NCBI RefSeq assembly: GCF_001043005.1
Contig: NZ_JYKZ01000001.1
Location: forward strand, 124,001-188,000
DNA length: 64,000 nt
Direction of reading: 5' to 3'
From: Pseudomonas psychrophila
Lineage (GTDB): Bacteria; Pseudomonadota; Gammaproteobacteria; Pseudomonadales; Pseudomonadaceae
In this document: positions 55,386-63,156 of the stretch, in pieces
Layout of the letters: the number at the start of each line of letters is the position of its first letter
Position numbering within the stretch: position 1 is the first letter of the stretch
Made by a program: the position numbers and the translations under genes
The notes under the pieces: model-generated
Seen by the model: the letters and a program-made list of their open reading frames with translations, nothing else
What the model was told of the DNA's origin: nothing
The model's database searches: none

Positions 55386-55440
55386 GCATGTTGAGCGCTA
55401 ACCGCTCAACATGCGCGCAACCCTGAGCGGTTAGCGCTCG
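55386..55440. promoter_or_regulatory. Two dyad sites, probable upstream activating sequences for the NtrC-type regulator
   Basis: Site 1 (55386-55414) has 12-bp arms GCATGTTGAGCG and CGCTCAACATGC around CTAAC. Site 2 (55424-55440) has GAGCG and CGCTC arms around GTTAG and is an inverted copy of the 17-bp core TGAGCG-N5-CGCTCA. Centres are 32 bp apart (about three turns) and lie about 145 and 175 bp upstream of the -24 element, a normal enhancer distance. Site 2 overlaps the stop codon of the activator gene. Confidence 0.65.
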
Positions 55441-56771
55441 GGCGAGCGCTCAATGCCCAGGCGTTGCAGGCGACGCTTGAGTGCATGCCGGGAAATCCCC
55501 AGCAGTTGCGCGGCCAGGCCCTTGTGGCCCGCCGTACGGGTCAAGGCATCGGTGACCAGCTCACGCTCGGCACGTTCGAGTTGATCGCCCAGCACCAGCG
55601 CCGTGTTGTCGGGCAATACAGACTCTTGCAACTGCACGGGCAGCATCGCGGCACTGATCCCCTGCCCCGGCAAAAGAATAGTCAGACGCTCCACCAGGTT
55701 CTTCAGCTCGCGCACGTTGCCGGGCCAGCGATGACGGCGCAGCCGCTCGACGCTGTCAGGCAAGAACCGGATCGGACTCACGCCCTCTTCAAGCGCCTGA
55801 CGCTGGGCAAAATACCGGGCCAGAAGCAGTAGATCTTCTTCACGTTCACGCAAGGCCGGGATATCCAGGGTGATCACGTTCAGACGATAGAACAGGTCTT
55901 CACGAAACCGCCCCAGGCGCACATCGTCGGCCAGGTCCCGATTAGTGGCGGCCACAACCCTGACATCCGCGCTGCTGGCCTGACTGGCACCCACGGCGCG
56001 GTAGTTGCCGTTCTCCAGAAAATGCAAAAGCTTGGCTTGCAGGCTCAGGGGCAACTCGCCAATTTCATCCAGGAACAACGTCCCGCCATTGGCCTGACTG
56101 ACCAGCCCGGCCCGCTTTTGGTGGGCGCCCGTGTAGGCACCCTTTTCGGAGCCGAACAGCTCAGCCTCAATCAACTGCTCCGGCAAGGCCGCGCAGTTAA
56201 CCTCGATAAAGGCGCTGCCAGCGCGCGAGCTGTAGCCGTGCAGGGCCTGGGCCACCAGCGTTTTGCCAGTGCCGGATTCGCCCAGCAGCAGAATTCGCGT
56301 TGCCGAACTGCGGGCAATACGCTGCACGGCCCCATGCAGCGCCAACATCACCGCGCTCTGCCCTTGCAGGCCTGCCGCCAACTCGCCACTGGTGATTGGT
56401 TCCGGCACATCAAGGGCCAGAGTGCTGCTGATGGTGGCAAGCAAGTCATCCAGCTCAAATGGCTTGGTCAGGTAATCCGTTGCCCCGCCCTTGACTGCCT
56501 GCACCGCGGCCCGAGTGTCACCATGGGCTGAAATCATGATCACCGGCAGCAACGGGCTGCGCTGGCGCAAGCCGTCCAGGGTGGCCATGCCATCAATGCC
56601 CGGCAGGCCAAGATCGAGCAGGACAATGTCGATGTCATCCAGGGGATGTTGCAGTGCCGCTTCACCACTGCTGGCCGTGCTGATGCGCATACCCTCCTCG
56701 CGCAATGCATAGCTGAGCGAGCGCACCAGCGCTTCTTCATCATCGACGATTAAAACGTGAACATCGGGCAT
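55431..56771 (-). CDS. Sigma-54-dependent response regulator (NtrC family)
   Basis: A 446-residue activator. The receiver domain (about 5-118) has the phospho-acceptor aspartate in IVLLDLGLPGIDG. The AAA+ domain (about 140-375) has Walker A GESGTGKT, the sigma-54-contact loop GAYTGA (a tolerated variant of GAFTGA), Walker B GGTLFLDEIGEL and the arginine-finger region FREDLFYRL. A Fis-type HTH (LAAQLLGISRHALKRRLQRLG) ends the protein. It is paired with the kinase gene upstream. With the sigma-54 promoter and dyads downstream, it most likely switches on the binding-protein/transporter/dehydrogenase operon. Confidence 0.92.
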   Translation of the reverse strand: MPDVHVLIVDDEEALVRSLSYALREEGMRISTASSGEAALQHPLDDIDIVLLDLGLPGIDGMATLDGLRQRSPLLPVIMISAHGDTRAAVQAVKGGATDYLTKPFELDDLLATISSTLALDVPEPITSGELAAGLQGQSAVMLALHGAVQRIARSSATRILLLGESGTGKTLVAQALHGYSSRAGSAFIEVNCAALPEQLIEAELFGSEKGAYTGAHQKRAGLVSQANGGTLFLDEIGELPLSLQAKLLHFLENGNYRAVGASQASSADVRVVAATNRDLADDVRLGRFREDLFYRLNVITLDIPALREREEDLLLLARYFAQRQALEEGVSPIRFLPDSVERLRRHRWPGNVRELKNLVERLTILLPGQGISAAMLPVQLQESVLPDNTALVLGDQLERAERELVTDALTRTAGHKGLAAQLLGISRHALKRRLQRLGIERSPER

Positions 56772-56823
56772 CAGCGACTCACTTCAATTCGTTCTCTGTA
56801 GATTTCAGGCCGATACAAAACCC

Positions 56824-56976
56824 ATAGCAGTAGCCGAAGGCTGCGTTCGATTGCGAATCGATCGTAAAACCTGAACGTGTGATTTACCTGACTCCGCGCA
56901 TGCCCCGACTTTATGACAGCTTGGTCGGGGTGCCGCATCACGCCGGACGCGGCTTCGTTCCTTCGGCAACTGCTAC
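56824..56976. repeat. Class C repeat between kinase and regulator genes
   Basis: TAGCAGTAGCCGAAGGCTGC at the left is mirrored by TTCCTTCGGCAACTGCTAC at the right with about 110 nt between. The right edge touches the end of the kinase gene. Confidence 0.7.
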
Positions 56977-58712
56977 GAATTATGCTCATCGCCTGTGTCA
57001 TTCGCAGCAGCCGGGCAATCCAGTACCACCCGAGTGCCCTCGCCCAGGGTGCTGGCGATTTCCATTCGGGCGCCGTTGGCCTCCAGCAGTTGCTGGCTAA
57101 TGCTCAGCCCCAACCCCGTGCCACGGGCTTTAAGGGTAAAAAAGGGCTGGCGAATATTCTGCAAGTCGGCGGCGGAAATCCCGCACCCCTGATCCGTGAT
57201 CACGATACGTACCCGCCCTTGCCACTGCTCGGCGTCGAGCCTGACTGTTTGCCCCTCGCTGCTGGCTTGCAGGGCGTTCAGGCATAGATTGAGCAACACC
57301 TGCTGGGCCTGATCCGGGTCGATAAACACCCGCAAGTCAGGTGGCGCAGTGCACTGGAAATCGATGTTGCGCGCCTGCATCTGCGGCGTCACCAAGTGAG
57401 CGGTCTGCGCAAATAGTTGAGCCACTGCCACCTCTCGCGGCATGGCCGGGCGCGGTCTGCCGTACTCCAACAAGTCATTGGTCACCCGTGACAGGCGGTC
57501 GATTTCCTGGACCAGATCACTCAGCAACAGGCGCCGTTGCGGCTCTTGCTCACGGCGCAGCAGGGCCTGGACGGTAGTTTTCATGGTTGCCAGCGGGTTG
57601 CGCACCTCATGGGCAACACCGGTGGCAAAGGTACCGAGCACCGCGAGGTTTTCTGTGCGTACGGTTTTTTCCATCACTTGGGCCAGACGTTCGGCCATCA
57701 CGTTGAACGCCCGGGCGACATGGCTGATTTCGTCATCCCGGGGTTGCTGGGCCAGACGATAGGTGAGGTCGCCCATGGACAGTTGATGGGCGCCCTGTAA
57801 CAGCGTGCTGACCCGTGAACGCAATTGCCGGGAAAGGGTGAAAAATACGACCAGGATAAACCCGATGAAACCCGCAGCGACCCAGTACAGCCACCATCGG
57901 GCATCGTTGAGCGGCTTGAGGATCGCCCCCGGTTCAACGCTGAACACTAACTGCCAGCCCGGCAGAATGACCGGCCCTTCATGCCATTGGACCGGCGCCT
58001 TGACCTGTCGCCCAGTAGGGTCGACAAACGCTGCGCCGGGTACGCGCAACAGCGGCGCAACCACACCGCTCATGCCCGCACTGACCAGCAGCTCGGTCAA
58101 GGACGCCAGGCGTAAATGCAGCGCAATCCGCACCCGCTGATTGGTACGGCCACTGCGCACACTCTTGCGGATCAGAAAGCTGCCCGAGCCCCCCGCTTTT
58201 GGCAGCAGCGGGCCAATGACCTCGACATCACCCACCTTTTGCACCGGCAAACCCGCGATGGACCAGTGCTCACTGCCCCAGTAAGGCTCCCCGGAGGCAG
58301 ACTGGCCCGGCAACACCTTGACCAGCCGATCCTGCTCATCGAAAAACAGCACCCCGTACATAAAGGGCAAGTCCCCCTCAAGCTTGAGCAGCGAGTCCAC
58401 ATCACTGATCAGGGGTGACTGGTCGACGATGAAGTCCGGCATGTTGGGATGATTCGACAGGGCCGAGAGCTGGTAAAAGCGGTCATCCAGAAATGACGAC
58501 AAGCGGTTTGCCGTCGACAGCGCCTGAGCGTCAAGCCGCTCCCCGGTCAGACGGTTGAGCAGGTCCTTGGCCAATTGCTCATAAAGAACGGCAAGGGTGA
58601 TCAGGGCAATGCTCATCACGAATACCGACAGCAAGGTATAGCGCGCTACCAGGCTGCGGTGCGGCCGGGCCAGCCAATGGAGCAACGCGTGGAGGGAGGC
58701 ATTGAGGGTCAT
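56973..58712 (-). CDS. Sensor histidine kinase with periplasmic dCache-like domain
   Basis: A 579-residue kinase. A first helix (about 24-46) is followed by a periplasmic domain of about 225 residues of dCache type (SALSNHPNMPDFIVDQSPLIS, DLPFMYGVLFFDEQDRLVKVLP). Then come a second helix (about 275-297), HAMP, HisKA with GVAHEVRNPLATMK, and HATPase with NLCLNALQASSEG, DQGCGISAADLQNI and GTGLGLSISQQLLEANG. It belongs to the NtrB/AtoS/DctB-like group that partners sigma-54 regulators. The periplasmic domain should sense an external ligand. No strong ribosome-binding site precedes the ATG at 58712. Confidence 0.9.
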   Translation of the reverse strand: MTLNASLHALLHWLARPHRSLVARYTLLSVFVMSIALITLAVLYEQLAKDLLNRLTGERLDAQALSTANRLSSFLDDRFYQLSALSNHPNMPDFIVDQSPLISDVDSLLKLEGDLPFMYGVLFFDEQDRLVKVLPGQSASGEPYWGSEHWSIAGLPVQKVGDVEVIGPLLPKAGGSGSFLIRKSVRSGRTNQRVRIALHLRLASLTELLVSAGMSGVVAPLLRVPGAAFVDPTGRQVKAPVQWHEGPVILPGWQLVFSVEPGAILKPLNDARWWLYWVAAGFIGFILVVFFTLSRQLRSRVSTLLQGAHQLSMGDLTYRLAQQPRDDEISHVARAFNVMAERLAQVMEKTVRTENLAVLGTFATGVAHEVRNPLATMKTTVQALLRREQEPQRRLLLSDLVQEIDRLSRVTNDLLEYGRPRPAMPREVAVAQLFAQTAHLVTPQMQARNIDFQCTAPPDLRVFIDPDQAQQVLLNLCLNALQASSEGQTVRLDAEQWQGRVRIVITDQGCGISAADLQNIRQPFFTLKARGTGLGLSISQQLLEANGARMEIASTLGEGTRVVLDCPAAANDTGDEHNS

Positions 58713-58790
58713 GGCATTCTGATTGTTTTTTTAATGGCCCCAGCATAGGGATCGACCCTGCGCGCTGTCCATGACAAACAGACCTTTGAG

Positions 58791-58820
58791 TTGCGATCCG
58801 GTACCGCACTCGATTAATAT
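58791..58820 (+). promoter_or_regulatory. Candidate sigma-70 promoter of the ParD-like/map pair
   Basis: TTGCGA (58791-58796) and TAATAT (58815-58820) are separated by 18 bp. The -10 element abuts the tandem 11-bp repeats. Confidence 0.45.
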
Positions 58821-58840
58821 ACGTTTCATATACATTTCAT
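58819..58840 (+). promoter_or_regulatory. Tandem 11-bp repeat, possible autoregulatory operator
   Basis: ATACGTTTCAT (58819-58829) is followed directly by ATACATTTCAT (58830-58840), differing at one base. The repeats overlap the -10 region and end 13 bp before the ParD-like start codon. Ribbon-helix-helix antitoxins commonly bind such tandem sites over their own promoter. Confidence 0.55.
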
Positions 58841-58853
58841 ATTGAGCACTCAG

Positions 58854-59093
58854 ATGGGCATCGTAAAAATTTCGGACGCCACCCATGAAAACTTGCGGGT
58901 CGCCAGCAACGCACTCAACCGTTCAATCAATGCGCAGGCAGAGCACTGGATGCGTATCGGCATGTTGACCGAACTGCATCCCGACCTGGATCACAACCAG
59001 ATCTGCCGCCTGCTGATACGGGCTGAACTGCAGGGCGGCCTCGATTTGAAGCAATTGTGCGAACTGGCTGACGCCACTGCGGGAGCGGTTTGA
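58854..59093 (+). CDS. ParD-like ribbon-helix-helix protein
   Basis: A 79-residue protein. GIVKISDATHENLRVASNALNRSINAQAEHWMRIG forms the beta-strand and two helices of a ribbon-helix-helix DNA-binding domain as in the ParD-like antitoxin family. A short helical tail follows. The ATG at 58854 is preferred to the TTG 12 nt earlier. No ParE-type toxin follows. Instead, the stop overlaps the methionine aminopeptidase start (ATGA), so the two proteins are made together. Confidence 0.78.
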   Translation: MGIVKISDATHENLRVASNALNRSINAQAEHWMRIGMLTELHPDLDHNQICRLLIRAELQGGLDLKQLCELADATAGAV

Positions 59094-59884
59094 TGAGAAC
59101 CAGCGTTGTTATCAATACCCCGGCGCAAATCGCCCAGTCCAAGGTCGCGGGCAAGCTGGCAGCCGAAGTGCTGGCCATGATCGGCGAGCACGTGAAGGCT
59201 GGCGTGACCACCGACCAGCTCGACCAGATCTGCCACGACTACATCGTCAATGTGCAAAAGGCCATCCCCGGCAACGTGGGTTATCACGGCTTTCCGAAAA
59301 CCGTGTGTGCGTCGGTCAATGAGGTGGTGTGCCACGGCATTCCTTCTGGCCGTGTGCTGCAGGACGGCGACATCGTCAATATCGATATCGCAGTGGTCAA
59401 GGATGGCTGGTTCGGCGACACCAGCCGCATGTACTTCGTCGGCGAGCCAAGCCCTGAAGCGCGGCATCTGGTGAAGACCACCTACGACGCCATGTGCGCC
59501 GGTATCCGGATGGTGCGCCCTGGCGCGACCCTGGGTGACATTGGCCATGCCATCCAGACCCTCGCCGAGAAAGAAGGCTTTAGTGTGGTCCGCGAGTATT
59601 GCGGCCACGGTATTGGCAAGGTCTATCACGACGAACCGCAGGTGCTGCACTACGGCTACCCGGGCCAGGGCATGAAACTGAAAACCGGCATGATTTTCAC
59701 CATCGAGCCCATGCTCAACGCCGGCAAGCGCCATGTGAAAACCCTGCCCGATCACTGGACCGTGGTCACCAAGGATGGCTCGCTTTCGGCTCAGTGGGAG
59801 CACATGGTGGCCGTGACTGACGACGGCTTTGAAGTGTTGAGCCCGTGGCCCGACACAATGGCCGATTACCCCGCCATCGTTTGA
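59093..59884 (+). CDS. map: Type I methionine aminopeptidase
   Basis: A 263-residue pita-bread metallopeptidase. All five metal ligands are visible: D in IVNIDIAV, D in FGDTSR, H in CGHGIGK, E in FTIEPM and E in SAQWEHMVAV. The conserved substrate-site histidine is in GYHGFPK. It removes the initiator methionine from new proteins. In pseudomonads the housekeeping map gene lies beside rpsB, so this copy, cotranslated with a ParD-like protein, is probably a second, specialised paralogue (inference). Confidence 0.88.
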   Translation: MRTSVVINTPAQIAQSKVAGKLAAEVLAMIGEHVKAGVTTDQLDQICHDYIVNVQKAIPGNVGYHGFPKTVCASVNEVVCHGIPSGRVLQDGDIVNIDIAVVKDGWFGDTSRMYFVGEPSPEARHLVKTTYDAMCAGIRMVRPGATLGDIGHAIQTLAEKEGFSVVREYCGHGIGKVYHDEPQVLHYGYPGQGMKLKTGMIFTIEPMLNAGKRHVKTLPDHWTVVTKDGSLSAQWEHMVAVTDDGFEVLSPWPDTMADYPAIV

Positions 59885-59912
59885 TGAGCGACCGGGGGGA
59901 GCCAGGCTCCCC

Positions 59913-60809
59913 CTACACCCCCCCAGGCACCTGGTCCAGCCGCTCGCGCAAAAATTCGATCAATGCCTGCACCGGCAGCGAACGCTGGCGATGCTGTGGA
60001 TACACCGCTGATAACGCCAGCGGCGCGCAGCGGTAATCGTCCAGCACCCGTATCAGTTGCCCGCTTTCCAGAGCCGAGCCGACGATAAAGGTCGGCAGGT
60101 AGGTAACGCCCAATCCGGCGACGGCCGCATCTCTGAGCACCTCACCATTATTGACCCGCATGCGCCCGCTGACGTTGATGGTCAGGGGCTTGCCCTGCCC
60201 TTCGAAGCGCCACTGCACTTGCCGGCCATGGCCATAGGGCAGGCAATCATGCTCGTGCAGGTCCTGGGGTTTGAGCGGTGTGCCGCGTTCGGCCAGGTAG
60301 GCAGGGCTGGCACAGTACACCCGCTCGATGCTGGCGATACGGCGGGCAATCAGGGTGGAGTCTTCAAGCACGCCAATGCGCAAAGCCAGGTCATAGCCTT
60401 CGCTGAGCAAGTCCACCGGCCGGTCGCTGAGGTCCACTTCAACGGTCACGCCGCTGTAGCGCTGCAAAAACAACGGCAGCAGGCAGCCCAGATGCGCCAT
60501 GGCGAAGGACAACGGAGCACTGACGCGCAGGGTGCCCCGTGGCTCGCTGGTCTGCCCGGCGATGCCCTGCTCCATGTGCTCGACGTCGTTGAGCAAGCGC
60601 ATGGCCGACTCGTAATACGTTTGCCCCAGCGGCGTGACATCCAGTCGCCGGGTGGAACGGTTGAGCAGACGCACCCCAAGCCGCGCCTCCAGTTGCATCA
60701 GCCGCCGACTCACGAATTGCTTGGACAGCCCCAATTGGTCGGCCGCCGCCGTGAAGCTGCCAGAGTCCATGACTTGGCAAAAAATACGCATATCTTCGAA
60801 CGGGTTCAT
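59913..60809 (-). CDS. LysR-family transcriptional regulator
   Basis: A 298-residue regulator. The HTH is FCQVMDSGSFTAAADQLGLSKQFVSRRLMQLEARLG (residues about 8-45). The effector domain (about 92-295) includes RGTLRVSAPLSFA, DRPVDLLSEGYDLALRIG and AAVAGLGVTYLPTFIV. It belongs to the CrgA/DmlR-like branch. The ATG at 60809 is used; another at 60815 is possible. Its neighbours are convergent map and divergent mscS-type genes. No target is obvious. Confidence 0.86.
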   Translation of the reverse strand: MNPFEDMRIFCQVMDSGSFTAAADQLGLSKQFVSRRLMQLEARLGVRLLNRSTRRLDVTPLGQTYYESAMRLLNDVEHMEQGIAGQTSEPRGTLRVSAPLSFAMAHLGCLLPLFLQRYSGVTVEVDLSDRPVDLLSEGYDLALRIGVLEDSTLIARRIASIERVYCASPAYLAERGTPLKPQDLHEHDCLPYGHGRQVQWRFEGQGKPLTINVSGRMRVNNGEVLRDAAVAGLGVTYLPTFIVGSALESGQLIRVLDDYRCAPLALSAVYPQHRQRSLPVQALIEFLRERLDQVPGGV

Positions 60810-60898
60810 TGTCATGACCTGGTGGACAGTTAAACCCTTTATAGCGGCTTTTTCCCTTTTCAACACCCGTCTATTCTCTGTTCGCTGCAGGTGTATTC

Positions 60899-60963
60899 GT
60901 GGGAGCGAGCCTGCTCGTGAAGCCCTTCAGTTTTAGAGCCTTCGCGAGCAAGCTCGCTCCCAC
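60899..60963. repeat. REP palindrome (class A)
   Basis: GTGGGAGCGAGCCTGCTCGT at the left and CGCGAGCAAGCTCGCTCCCAC at the right, written here as imperfect mirrors, flank a 22-nt centre. It lies between the LysR gene and the channel gene. Confidence 0.85.
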
Positions 60964-60994
60964 TCATTTGCCTTAATCATTTCGGAGTTTGCCC

Positions 60995-62422
60995 ATGTCC
61001 TTTCTCCTCGATCACCCATTGTCCTGGGCTGCCGTACTGCTGGTGATCGATGCCGCACTCTGGCATCTGGCGCCGTTCAGGCAGCGTGTCACGCGGGTGG
61101 GTGTGCGTCTGGCGCTGTTTGCGGTCTTCAGCACGATCATCATCAACGCAGGGATCAGCCCGTTGCAGGCACCGCTGTTTAGCGATGACCGGGTGGCGTT
61201 ATTAGGGGCTACTGCGCTGGGAATTGTGTGGTGGCTGTACGCGGCGCGGGTGCTTACCGAAGTGATTGGCCTGGTGCTGATGCGCCGCATCGGTCACAGC
61301 GGCCGCCTGCTGCAGGATGTGATCGGCGCACTGGTGTTTCTGGCGGCCATCGTGGCGGCCGCCGGTTACGTACTGGAGTTGCCGGTCAAAGGCTTGCTGG
61401 CGACCTCCGGGGTGGTAGCGATTGTGGTTGGTTTGGCATTGCAGAGCACCTTGAGCGACGTGTTTTCCGGCATCGTGCTCAACACCACCAAGCCGTATCA
61501 GGTGGATGACTGGATAGTGATCGATGGTGTCGAAGGCAAGGTGCTGGATATCGACTGGCGCGCCACCCATCTGCTGACCAGCGCGGGCAGCACGGCGGTC
61601 GTGCCGAACTCGGTAGCGGCCAAGGCCAAGATCGTCAACCTGAGTCGCCCCACCCATCTGCACGGCGTGTCGATTAGCATCCAGGTGCCCAACCATGTCC
61701 GCCCGCGCCGAGTGCTCGATGCGTTGGAGCGTACGTTGCAGGGCAGCAGCAGCCTGCTGCTTAACCCTGCGCCCAAAGCGGTGCTCAAGGAGGCAGGCGA
61801 GACCATGTCCGAATACGTGGCCAGCGGGTTTATTGCCGAGCTGGCTAAAAAAAGTGAGGTGCGCAACCAGCTGTTCGACCTGGCGCATCGGCATCTGGAG
61901 GCAGCGGGTATTTCGCGCCAGCCTGATGCGGTGATCGAACCCGCGGGCCGGGCACGGGCATTGCTCGACGAGGTGAAAATCTTCCGCTCGCTGAGTGAAG
62001 AAGAACGGGACCAGATCGCCCACTCCATGGTTGCCCAGCAATACGCGGCCGGTCAGGTGGTGCTGGCTCTGGATGAGGTGCCGGACAGCCTGATGGTCAT
62101 CGCCACCGGCGTGGTCAGCGTGACCGTACCCGACGAAGCAGGGCCTGTCGAAGCCGGACGCATGGGGCCCGGTGAGATCATGGGCGAAGAAAGCATCCTC
62201 ACGGATTCGCCGTCCCAGGCGACCTTTACCACGCTGACTTCGAGCATCATTTATCGGCTCGACAAGTCGGTGACCCGCGAATGCATGGCGCAGCGCACAG
62301 AGGTAGGACGGGCGTTGAACAGGTTGCAGGCCGTGCGTGAACAAAGTAGCCGGATGGCGCTGATGGCCGCGCCGGCACCGGCCATCAAAGGCGGTTTTTT
62401 GAGTTGGTTGCACAGGCGCTGA
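60995..62422 (+). CDS. MscS-family mechanosensitive channel fused to a cyclic-nucleotide-binding domain
   Basis: A 475-residue inner-membrane protein. Four helices occupy about residues 10-165, the last being the pore helix (GLLATSGVVAIVVGLALQSTLSDVFSGIVL). The MscS beta domain follows (QVDDWIVIDGVEGKVLDIDWRATHLLT). Residues about 325-445 form a cNMP-binding domain (VKIFRSLSEEERDQIAHSMVAQQYAAGQVVL, GPGEIMGEESILTDSPSQATFTTLT). The phosphate-binding cassette arginine is not evident (the equivalent position reads SPSQATF). It may gate in response to tension and a nucleotide or related ligand. GGAG precedes the ATG. Confidence 0.87.
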   Translation: MSFLLDHPLSWAAVLLVIDAALWHLAPFRQRVTRVGVRLALFAVFSTIIINAGISPLQAPLFSDDRVALLGATALGIVWWLYAARVLTEVIGLVLMRRIGHSGRLLQDVIGALVFLAAIVAAAGYVLELPVKGLLATSGVVAIVVGLALQSTLSDVFSGIVLNTTKPYQVDDWIVIDGVEGKVLDIDWRATHLLTSAGSTAVVPNSVAAKAKIVNLSRPTHLHGVSISIQVPNHVRPRRVLDALERTLQGSSSLLLNPAPKAVLKEAGETMSEYVASGFIAELAKKSEVRNQLFDLAHRHLEAAGISRQPDAVIEPAGRARALLDEVKIFRSLSEEERDQIAHSMVAQQYAAGQVVLALDEVPDSLMVIATGVVSVTVPDEAGPVEAGRMGPGEIMGEESILTDSPSQATFTTLTSSIIYRLDKSVTRECMAQRTEVGRALNRLQAVREQSSRMALMAAPAPAIKGGFLSWLHRR

Positions 62423-62440
62423 GCGGATACCACTCGCCCC

Positions 62441-62474
62441 GTAGCAGCTGCCGAAGGAACGAGGCAGCTGCTAC
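62441..62474. repeat. Class C repeat (short form)
   Basis: GTAGCAGCTGCC at the left pairs with GGCAGCTGCTAC at the right around GAAGGAACGA. It lies between the convergent channel and hydrolase genes. Confidence 0.8.
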
Positions 62475-62497
62475 GGGGGTTGATCCATCCAGGGAGA

Positions 62498-63124
62498 TTA
62501 CTTGGCGGTCAATACCGAATAGCTGTTCATCAAGTTGCGGTAGTTGGGGATGCGTGGCGACAGCAGGTTGGCCAGGCCTTCCATGTCATTGCGCCAATCC
62601 CCTTGCAGCTCGCACGCCACCGAGAACCAGTTCATCAACTGTGCACCCGCTGCCGTCATCCGCGCCCAGGCGGCCTGTTGCACGGTTTCGTTGAAGGTGC
62701 CCGAGGCATCTGTCACCACAAACACGTCAAAACCTTCAGCCAGCGCCGACAGTGTCGGGAAGGTCACACATACATCCGTCACCACGCCCGCAATGATCAG
62801 CTGCTTGCGCCCGGTCGCCTTGACCGCCTTGACGAAATCTTCGTTGTCCCAGGCGTTGATCTGGCCCGGACGCGGGATGTACGGGGCGTCCGGGAACTGT
62901 TCCTTGAGCTCCGGCACCATCGGGCCATTGGGACCGTTTTCAAAACTGGTGGTGAGGATGGTTGGCAGTTTGAAAAACTTGGCCACATCCCCCAGCGCCA
63001 GCACGTTGTTCTTGAATTCGTTCGGCGAGAAATCCTGGACCAGCGAGATCAGACCGGTTTGATGGTCAACCAGCAACACCACAGCATCATCTTTGTTCAG
63101 GCGCTTGTACGGAACATTGCTCAT
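62498..63124 (-). CDS. Isochorismatase-family cysteine hydrolase (YcaC-like)
   Basis: A 208-residue hydrolase. The catalytic triad is visible as the aspartate in VLLVDHQTG, the lysine in DFVKAVKATGRKQLII and the cysteine in GVVTDVCVTFPTL. The cis-peptide VVTD motif precedes the cysteine. YcaC-like members form octameric rings and act on unknown amide-type substrates. GAGGAG precedes the ATG. It starts 32 bp after an amidohydrolase gene on the same strand, and the two are probably one operon acting on amide or nitrogen compounds. Confidence 0.87.
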   Translation of the reverse strand: MSNVPYKRLNKDDAVVLLVDHQTGLISLVQDFSPNEFKNNVLALGDVAKFFKLPTILTTSFENGPNGPMVPELKEQFPDAPYIPRPGQINAWDNEDFVKAVKATGRKQLIIAGVVTDVCVTFPTLSALAEGFDVFVVTDASGTFNETVQQAAWARMTAAGAQLMNWFSVACELQGDWRNDMEGLANLLSPRIPNYRNLMNSYSVLTAK

Positions 63125-63156
63125 GTGAAACTCCTCGAGAGATAGGTGTTACAGGA

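Noticed and set aside
55386..55414. 12-bp palindrome considered as an intrinsic terminator of the regulator gene
   Set aside because: No T-run follows on either strand, and a second inverted copy lies 32 bp away, which suits a protein-binding site better.
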